DNA from: Candidatus Methylomicrobium oryzae
GTDB taxonomy: Bacteria > Pseudomonadota > Gammaproteobacteria > Methylococcales > Methylomonadaceae
Length of the DNA: 38,982 bases
NCBI RefSeq assembly: GCF_016745425.1
Contig: NZ_JAERVK010000013.1
Location: 131,295-170,276, forward strand
Reading direction: 5' to 3'
Positions 33,292-38,982 of the stretch are shown piece after piece. The translations under genes and the position numbers were made by a program. The stretch's first letter is position 1. Every line of letters starts with the position of its first letter. A model generated the notes under the pieces. It did not search any database, had not been told where the DNA came from, and saw only the letters and a program-made list of their open reading frames with translations.

Positions 33292-34127
33292 CCCTGATTT
33301 CGGTGATCGTGACGACTTACAACTGGCCGGAGGCTTTGCTGCTTTGCCTCGACAGTCTGTTTGTACAAACCGACCGCGATTTTGAGATCGTGATTGCCGA
33401 TGACGGCTCCCGGCCCGAGAATCACGAAAAGGCGCAAAGCTTTTGCAAAGATGCTCCGGTTCCGGTCGCCTATGTGCATCATGAAGATCAAGGTTTCCGT
33501 GCCGGCACGATCCGCAATAAAGCAGTAGCGAAAAGTTGCGGGGATTATCTGTTGTTCGTCGATGGCGATTGTGTGTTAATGCCCGATTTTGTTGCCCGGC
33601 ATCGCCGGTTAGCCGAGGCAGGTTATTTCGTGCCCGGCAACCGGATTCTGCTCAGCCGGGGGTTCACGAATGAGGTGCTGGCCGAACGGCTGCCGATTTA
33701 CTTGCGGCGCTGGCCTTATTTCTGGTGGCTTCGGCTGCTTGGCCGGATCAATCGTATTTCGGCGCTGCTGCAATTGCCGCTTGGCGGGTTGCGTTATTTT
33801 CAGCCCCGCAAGTGGGACAAAGCGATGACCTGTAACTTGGGCGTGTGGAAAAGCGACTTCGTCGCGGTGAACGGCTTCGACGAACTGTTCGAAGGTTGGG
33901 GCTATGAAGATTCCGATCTGGTGATACGGCTGATCCATGCCGGCGTCAGGCGCAAAGAAGGACGCTTTGCGGTGCCGGTGTTGCATCTTTGGCATCCCTC
34001 AAACGACAAAAGCCGCCAGGGCCTCAACTACCAGCGGTTGATGGAGCGGCTGGCGCGGGAGGACTTTAAACTCGCCGAGCGGGGCGTCGCGCAATATCTT
34101 CCCGAGTCTGTCCAGACAACACAATGA
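33288..34127 (+). CDS. Glycosyltransferase family 2 with GT7-type C-terminal domain
   Basis: A 279-residue GT-A enzyme: TLISVIVTTYNWPEALLLCLDSLF at the start, VIADDGS, then FRAGTIRNKAVAKSCGDYLLFVDGDCVLM carrying the DGD metal site. The C-terminal NGFDELFEGWGYEDSDLVIRL resembles galactosyltransferase-type acceptor domains. It is likely to add a core sugar; donor and acceptor are unknown. ATG 33288 overlaps the stop of the previous gene (ATGA). The longer open frame from 33144 lies inside that gene. It overlaps msbA by four bases. Confidence 0.86.
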   Translation: MTLISVIVTTYNWPEALLLCLDSLFVQTDRDFEIVIADDGSRPENHEKAQSFCKDAPVPVAYVHHEDQGFRAGTIRNKAVAKSCGDYLLFVDGDCVLMPDFVARHRRLAEAGYFVPGNRILLSRGFTNEVLAERLPIYLRRWPYFWWLRLLGRINRISALLQLPLGGLRYFQPRKWDKAMTCNLGVWKSDFVAVNGFDELFEGWGYEDSDLVIRLIHAGVRRKEGRFAVPVLHLWHPSNDKSRQGLNYQRLMERLAREDFKLAERGVAQYLPESVQTTQ

Positions 34128-35911
34128 AATTATCCAGGAAAACTCAAAATAAAACCGCAGCAAAAAAAGGCAGCGCCCAGGTCTACCGGCGCCTTTTGAC
34201 CTACGTCAGGCCGCACCGGGGGCTGTTTCTGATCAGTTTCTTCGGCTTTATTCTGTATTCGGGCACGCAGACCTTGTTCGCGGCCTTGGTCAAGCACATC
34301 ATCGATACCCTGCAAACCGAGGCACGGGAGGGCATGTATTATTTGCCCCTGCTGTTCAGCGGTCTGATCGTGATCCACGGCATCGGCGCCTACCTCGGCA
34401 ATTATTTTCTCGCGAAAGTTTCGACCAATGTAGTGCATGCGCTGCGCTGCCAGATTTTCAACAAGTACACCGAATTGCCGACGACCTATTTCGATTCGAA
34501 TAACAGCGGTTACATGATCGCCCGGATTACGAACAATGTCGGTGAAGTGACCCGGGCGACGACCGACTCGGTGCGTACGTTTGTGCGCGAAGGCCTGACC
34601 TCGGTCGGGATGATCGCCTATCTGTTTTATACGAACTGGAAACTGTCGCTGGTATTCGTCGCGATTACACCGATCATTGCGGTACTGGTGACCTACGTCA
34701 GCAAGCGTCTGCGGATGATCAGTAAGCGCATCCAGGAGTCGGTCGGCGACATGACCCATATTACTTCCGAACTGGTCGGCGGCCATCGGGTCGTGCGCAG
34801 CTACGGCGGCGAAGTATACGAAAAACGCCGTTTTCTCGAAAGCAGCCTGTATAACCGGCGGCAGTCGCTGAAGCTCGCGACCACGATGGCGATTCACAAC
34901 CCTTTGATGCAGTTCATCATTGCGATTGCATTGTCCGGCCTGATGTACCTGGCGTTGTTCTTCATGCAGAAAGCCACGGTCGGCGAATTCGTCGGCTATC
35001 TGACCGCGGCGTTTTTGCTGCCGCGGCCGATCCGGCAGCTCAGCGATGCGAACGGCGAAATCCAGAAAGGCATTGCGGCGGCCGAGTCTTTGTTCGAAAT
35101 TCTGGACGAGCAGGGCGAGCCGGACGCAGGTGATTTTGAAACGGCCAGAAGCCGGGGCGCGCTGGAATTCAAAAATTTGTCGTTCCGCTACCCGGGGGCA
35201 GGCGACTGGGCACTGAAGAATATCAACGTCAGAATCGAACCGGGCCAGACGGTGGCATTGGTTGGCGCTTCCGGCGGCGGCAAGAGTACCTTCGCGAATC
35301 TGATCCTGCGCTTTTACCCGCACGATGCGGGTGAAATCCTGCTCGACGGTATCGAAATCAACCGCTACAAACTGGCCAACCTGCGCCAGCAGATCGCCTT
35401 GGTTACTCAGCAGGTGATCCTATTCAACGATACGATCGCGAATAACATCGCTTATGGCGCCTTGGCCGGCGCCGAGCGGAAAAAAATCGAAACTGCTGCG
35501 CGCGACGCTTATGCGCTGGAATTCGTCGACAAGCTCGATTTGGGGCTCGATACCGAGATCGGCGAGAATGGCGTCAAGCTGTCCGGCGGTCAACGCCAGC
35601 GGCTCGCGCTCGCGCGCGCCTTGCTGAAGGATGCGCCGATCCTGATTCTCGACGAAGCCACTTCGGCTCTCGATACCGAATCGGAGCGCTACATTCAGGC
35701 GGCCCTGCAAAAAGTGATGCAGGGCAGGACCACGCTGGTGATCGCACATCGGTTATCGACGATCGAAAATGCTGATATGATTCTGGTGATGGAGCACGGG
35801 CGGATCGTCGAGCGCGGCTCGCACCAGGAATTGCTCGCGCTGAACGGCGCGTATGCGCGGCTGCACCAGATGCAGGTCAAAGAGCCTGCCGAAGAAGACG
35901 ATATAACCTGA
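34124..35911 (+). CDS. msbA: Lipid A export ATPase/permease MsbA
   Basis: A 595-residue half-size ABC transporter that flips lipid A-core across the inner membrane. A basic N-terminal tail is followed by six helices (residues about 33-300) and a nucleotide-binding domain: Walker A GASGGGKST (381-389), Q-loop VTQQVILF, signature LSGGQ (486-490), Walker B ILILDEA (506-512) and switch His in IAHRLST. Its ATG overlaps the previous gene by four bases. lpxK, often next to msbA, is not here. A 35-base gap separates it from gmhA. Confidence 0.93.
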   Translation: MKLSRKTQNKTAAKKGSAQVYRRLLTYVRPHRGLFLISFFGFILYSGTQTLFAALVKHIIDTLQTEAREGMYYLPLLFSGLIVIHGIGAYLGNYFLAKVSTNVVHALRCQIFNKYTELPTTYFDSNNSGYMIARITNNVGEVTRATTDSVRTFVREGLTSVGMIAYLFYTNWKLSLVFVAITPIIAVLVTYVSKRLRMISKRIQESVGDMTHITSELVGGHRVVRSYGGEVYEKRRFLESSLYNRRQSLKLATTMAIHNPLMQFIIAIALSGLMYLALFFMQKATVGEFVGYLTAAFLLPRPIRQLSDANGEIQKGIAAAESLFEILDEQGEPDAGDFETARSRGALEFKNLSFRYPGAGDWALKNINVRIEPGQTVALVGASGGGKSTFANLILRFYPHDAGEILLDGIEINRYKLANLRQQIALVTQQVILFNDTIANNIAYGALAGAERKKIETAARDAYALEFVDKLDLGLDTEIGENGVKLSGGQRQRLALARALLKDAPILILDEATSALDTESERYIQAALQKVMQGRTTLVIAHRLSTIENADMILVMEHGRIVERGSHQELLALNGAYARLHQMQVKEPAEEDDIT

Positions 35912-35946
35912 TCGATTATTTGTAAGAGTATTGAGAGGACGTTAAT

Positions 35947-36522
35947 TTGAAAACCTTTATTGCCGAGCTCGAACAGCATCAGGCGATGATCGAAAAGCTC
36001 AGGATGCGCACCGATGTGATTGAATCGGCCGGCGAGCTCTTGGTCGATACGCTCAAACAGGGCGGCAAAATCCTGCTGTGCGGCAACGGCGGCAGCGCGG
36101 CGGACTGCCAGCATATCGCGGCCGAGTTCGTGGTCCGCTACGAAAAACATCGGCAGCCTCTGGCGGCGATCGCGTTGACGACCGATACCTCGATCCTGAC
36201 CGCGCATTCGAACGACTATCATTTCGACAGCGTATTTGCCCGCCAGGTCGAGGCGCTGGGCACCGAAAACGACTGCCTGATCGCGATTTCGACCTCCGGA
36301 ACCAGCAAAAACGTGCTGAGTGCGGCCGAGGCGGCGATCGATAAAGGGATGGCGGTGATCGGTTTGACCGGTAACGGCGGCGGCATGCTGGCCGGGATTG
36401 CGACGATGTCGGTCGTGGTGCCGGAGCAAATCACCGCGCGGATTCAGGAAGCTCATATATTGATCGGGCACTGGTGGTGCGGCTTGGTCGAGGAGGCGTT
36501 CAATGATCGCGACCACGCCTGA
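35947..36522 (+). CDS. gmhA: Phosphoheptose isomerase
   Basis: A 191-residue SIS-domain enzyme turning sedoheptulose-7-P into D-glycero-D-manno-heptose-7-P, the first step of ADP-heptose synthesis. Visible are CGNGGSAADCQHIAAEF (45-61, with metal ligands H56 and E60), STSGTSKN (116-123) and the C-terminal QEAHILIGHWWC. It starts with TTG 35947, supported by GAGAGGA just upstream and by the family's usual length. The stop overlaps hldE by 20 bases. Confidence 0.92.
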   Translation: MKTFIAELEQHQAMIEKLRMRTDVIESAGELLVDTLKQGGKILLCGNGGSAADCQHIAAEFVVRYEKHRQPLAAIALTTDTSILTAHSNDYHFDSVFARQVEALGTENDCLIAISTSGTSKNVLSAAEAAIDKGMAVIGLTGNGGGMLAGIATMSVVVPEQITARIQEAHILIGHWWCGLVEEAFNDRDHA

Positions 36523-37927
36523 TTTTTCCCCGGCGCGGATTCTCGTCGTCGGCGACGTGATGCTGGACCGCTATTGGTCCGGCCAGGCCGCGCGTATCTC
36601 GCCGGAAGCGCCGGTGCCGGTCGTCAAGGTCAAAGGCAGCGAAGAGCGGATCGGCGGCGCCGGCAACGTCGCGCTGAATATCGCCAAGCTGGGCGGCAAG
36701 GTGACCCTGCTCGGTGTGGTCGGTGACGATCCGGAAGGCGAAAGAGTGCGCCGCTTGCTCGAAGCCGAAGGGGTCGTTTGCGATTTCGTAGTGGCCGAAG
36801 GCGCACGCAGTATTTGCAAATTGCGGATCATGGCTCAGCACCAGCAACTGCTGCGGCTCGATTTCGAAGACACGCCGATCGCGTTCGACGGCGCACAGAT
36901 GAGCGCAAAACTGAAGCGCCATCTGCCGGTGCATGGCGTGGTCGTGTTTTCCGACTACGGCAAGGGCACGCTGGCCGATGTGACGAACCATATCGCGGCT
37001 GCGAAACAGGCCGGGCTGAAAGTATTGGTTGATCCGAAAGGCGTCGATTATCAACGCTACCAGCATGCAGATGTGATCACGCCGAATTTGTCCGAGTTCT
37101 CCGCGGTGGTAGGCGCTTGCACGAGCGAAGGCGAAATTCTCGACAAAGGACGCGAGCTTTTGCAGCGCTGCAAGGTGCAAAATTTGCTGCTGACGCGCGG
37201 CGAAGCCGGCATGACGCTGATTCGGGAAACCGAAACGCATTCGCTGCCCGCGCAAGCCAAAGACGTTTTCGACGTGACCGGCGCCGGCGATACGGTGATT
37301 GGGGTAATGGCGCTCGGGGTGGCGCTGGGGCTGCCGTTGCACGAGGCGATGTGTTTAGCCAACCTGGCCGGCGGCATCGTGGTCGGCAAGCTGGGGACTT
37401 CTACGGTGTCGGTCGAGGAGTTGAGCCGGGCGCTGCATGGCGACCGCGGCTCTCAATACGGGATCGTTTCGGAAGACGAACTGATGCATATCGTTGCCCG
37501 TGCGAAGGCTCATAACGAAAAGATCATCATGACCAACGGCTGCTTCGACCTGCTGCATGCGGGGCACGTGACCTATCTGGAGCAGGCGAAAGCGCTTGGC
37601 GACCGCCTGATCGTGGCGGTCAATTCGGACGCGTCGGTCAAGCAGCTGAAAGGCGAATCGCGCCCGATCAACGGTTTAAAAGAACGGATGACGGTTTTGG
37701 CCGCGCTGGCCTGTGTCGATTGGGTCGTCGCGTTCGAGGAAGAAACGCCGGAACGCCTCTATTGCCGCCTGTTGCCCGACGTGCTGGTCAAGGGCGGCGA
37801 TTACGTGTCCGATCAGGTTGCCGGCGGCGACTGCGTGATCAAGGCCGGCGGCGAGGTCAGAATTTTGCAGTTCGTCGAGGGTCAATCGACGACTTCGATG
37901 ATCAACAAGGCGAGGGGGACAGCATGA
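36503..37927 (+). CDS. hldE: Bifunctional heptose kinase/adenylyltransferase HldE
   Basis: A 474-residue fusion enzyme. The PfkB-type kinase half (about 1-315) phosphorylates heptose-7-P at C1: [11 protein letters not shown] at 18-28, IGGAGNVA at 50-57 and catalytic D263 in DVTGAGDTV. The nucleotidyltransferase half (about 340-474) makes ADP-heptose and has [12 protein letters not shown] at 344-355 and [11 protein letters not shown]. The phosphatase GmhB needed between the two steps is not in the window. GGAGG precedes ATG 36503 within the end of gmhA. It overlaps hldD by four bases. Confidence 0.95.
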   Translation: MIATTPDFSPARILVVGDVMLDRYWSGQAARISPEAPVPVVKVKGSEERIGGAGNVALNIAKLGGKVTLLGVVGDDPEGERVRRLLEAEGVVCDFVVAEGARSICKLRIMAQHQQLLRLDFEDTPIAFDGAQMSAKLKRHLPVHGVVVFSDYGKGTLADVTNHIAAAKQAGLKVLVDPKGVDYQRYQHADVITPNLSEFSAVVGACTSEGEILDKGRELLQRCKVQNLLLTRGEAGMTLIRETETHSLPAQAKDVFDVTGAGDTVIGVMALGVALGLPLHEAMCLANLAGGIVVGKLGTSTVSVEELSRALHGDRGSQYGIVSEDELMHIVARAKAHNEKIIMTNGCFDLLHAGHVTYLEQAKALGDRLIVAVNSDASVKQLKGESRPINGLKERMTVLAALACVDWVVAFEEETPERLYCRLLPDVLVKGGDYVSDQVAGGDCVIKAGGEVRILQFVEGQSTTSMINKARGTA

Positions 37928-38886
37928 TCGTAGTGACGGGCGGCGCCGGGTTTATCGGCAGCAATCTGATCAAGGCTTTAAACGAACGCGGCGAGCGTGA
38001 CATCCTGGTCGTCGATAATCTGCTGAATGGCCGCAAGATGCATAATTTGGCCGATCTCGATATCGCCGATTATCTGGACAAGGATCAGTTTATCCAAAGG
38101 CTCGAATCCCCCTGTTTTCTGCACCAGGTTCGGGGCGTGTTCCATCAGGGCGCCTGTTCCGCGACAACCGAATGGGACGGGCGCTTCGTGATGGAAAACA
38201 ATTACGATTATTCAAAACGCCTACTGCAATGGTGCATCGGGAAGAATGTGCCGTTCATTTACGCTTCCTCTGCTTCGGTGTACGGCAGCGGCGCAAACGG
38301 CTTCCGGGTCGAACGCGAGTGCGAGCATCCAATCAATATGTATGCTTACTCAAAATTTCAGTTCGATCAGTACGTGCGGCGAATCTTGCCGGAAACCCGG
38401 ATTCCGATCGTAGGCTTCCGCTATTTCAACGTCTACGGTCCGCGTGAACAGCACAAAGGCGCGATGAGCAGCACCGCATTCCATTTCAACCGTCAAGTGA
38501 TCGAGCAGAAGAAGGCGCGGTTATTCGAAGGCTGTGACGGCATCCCGAACGGCGAGCAGCGCCGCGACTTTGTCTATGTCGGCGATGTGGTTGATGTGAA
38601 TCTGTGGTTTTTCGATCATCCCGACCAGCGCGGCATTTTCAACGTCGGCACCGGGAAAGCCGAGACATTCAATCAGGTTGCCCAGGCGGTCATCGATTGG
38701 CACGGCGAAGGCGAGATCGAATACATTCCGTTTCCGGACCATCTCAAAGGAGCTTACCAAAGCTATACCCAGGCCGATATTTCCGGTTTACGGCAGGCGG
38801 GTTATCAGAGCGAGTTTCTGAATGTAAAAAATGGAGTTGCTAAATATCTGGACTGGCTGAATGGTGCCAGTGGCGAAAGCGCCTAA
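37924..38886 (+). CDS. hldD: ADP-L-glycero-D-manno-heptose 6-epimerase
   Basis: A 320-residue short-chain dehydrogenase-fold epimerase, the last step of ADP-heptose synthesis. It has the NADP-binding [10 protein letters not shown] (5-14), catalytic Y140-x3-K144 in NMYAYSKF, and the family segments [14 protein letters not shown] and [18 protein letters not shown] 37924 overlaps the hldE stop (ATGA). The open frame upstream to 37720 lies within hldE and is not protein-like. It is the last gene of the LPS cluster. Confidence 0.95.
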   Translation: MIVVTGGAGFIGSNLIKALNERGERDILVVDNLLNGRKMHNLADLDIADYLDKDQFIQRLESPCFLHQVRGVFHQGACSATTEWDGRFVMENNYDYSKRLLQWCIGKNVPFIYASSASVYGSGANGFRVERECEHPINMYAYSKFQFDQYVRRILPETRIPIVGFRYFNVYGPREQHKGAMSSTAFHFNRQVIEQKKARLFEGCDGIPNGEQRRDFVYVGDVVDVNLWFFDHPDQRGIFNVGTGKAETFNQVAQAVIDWHGEGEIEYIPFPDHLKGAYQSYTQADISGLRQAGYQSEFLNVKNGVAKYLDWLNGASGESA

Positions 38887-38944
38887 TTACTAAGGGAATT
38901 TTTTGGTATTAAGATTTAGCATCGAAAAAATTTTACAAAACAGT

Positions 38945-38972
38945 TTGCGAAGCTGGAAAAAGTGCGTATAAT
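38945..38972 (+). promoter_or_regulatory. Strong promoter with a GC-rich discriminator at the window end
   Basis: TTGCGA (38945-38950) and a perfect TATAAT (38967-38972) are 16 bases apart, with GCGCC right after the -10 and an A/T-rich stretch (38915-38940) upstream like an UP element. A GCGCC discriminator is typical of stringently controlled tRNA and rRNA promoters, so a stable RNA gene probably starts just beyond 38982. Confidence 0.7.
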
Positions 38973-38982
38973 GCGCCTCTCT

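Noticed and set aside
34130-35323. 397-codon minus-strand open frame inside msbA
   Set aside because: Antisense shadow of msbA with Arg/Gln/Asp-rich, unstructured composition.

Overview
The window reads as chromosome of a gammaproteobacterial methanotroph or close relative (Methylococcales-like). This is an inference from gene content: PQQ biosynthesis genes (pqqD, pqqE), a PmoD/AmoD-like copper protein beside a cupredoxin, a PEP-CTERM-type EPS regulator and glycosyltransferase, and gammaproteobacterial conserved families (YjgR, DUF2058, DUF2782, DUF3999/DUF2339). No ribosomal RNA, tRNA, transposase, phage gene or CRISPR array is visible.

Layout. (1) 1-4.9 kb is visibly AT-rich: a truncated secreted protein with a tandem Asn-Ala-Pro-Gly tail, a sigma54-dependent PrsR-type response regulator, a secreted trypsin-like protease and an EpsB-type polyprenyl-phosphate sugar transferase. 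From about 4.98 kb the DNA becomes clearly more GC-rich. (2) 5-8.6 kb, minus strand: a lipoprotein, then an operon of an acidic small protein, a P-loop ATPase, homoserine acyltransferase (metA) and guanine deaminase, read from a strong promoter through a highly structured leader RNA. (3) 8.6-11.8 kb, plus: yjgR-type ATPase, proline iminopeptidase, ubiX. (4) 12-15.9 kb, minus: the DUF2339/DUF3999 membrane pair. (5) 16.3-19.3 kb, minus: pqqD-pqqE and a TPR/2OG-Fe(II) oxygenase-like protein. (6) 19.4-23 kb, minus: DUF2058, DUF2782, a 59-residue membrane protein, gamma-glutamyltransferase and an Sfp-type phosphopantetheinyl transferase. (7) 23.2-24.9 kb, plus: msrB-apeB with a clear promoter and terminator. 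(8) 25.1-26.8 kb, minus: pgi. (9) 27-30.1 kb, plus: PmoD-like protein, cupredoxin, YqaA-type membrane protein and an unknown membrane protein. (10) 30.1-38.9 kb, plus: an LPS core cluster (heptosyltransferase, O-antigen ligase, two family 2 glycosyltransferases, msbA, gmhA, hldE, hldD) with overlapping genes. The window ends in a promoter with a GC-rich discriminator typical of stable RNA genes.

How the parts work together. The LPS cluster makes ADP-heptose (gmhA, hldE, hldD), builds the core (three glycosyltransferases), flips lipid A-core (msbA) and joins O-antigen (waaL). PQQ genes supply the cofactor of methanol dehydrogenase. The PmoD-like/cupredoxin pair probably handles periplasmic copper. 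The AT-rich left end belongs to an exopolysaccharide/PEP-CTERM system whose other parts lie outside the window.

The observations most worth following up are the structured leader RNA at 8429-8539, the PmoD-like/cupredoxin pair with a predicted N-terminal histidine, the catalytic-position Glu-to-Gln change in Pgi, the pqqDE unit with its own promoter and an oxygenase partner, the paired REP-like hairpins (one supplying a stop codon), and the sigma54-like palindrome before prsR.
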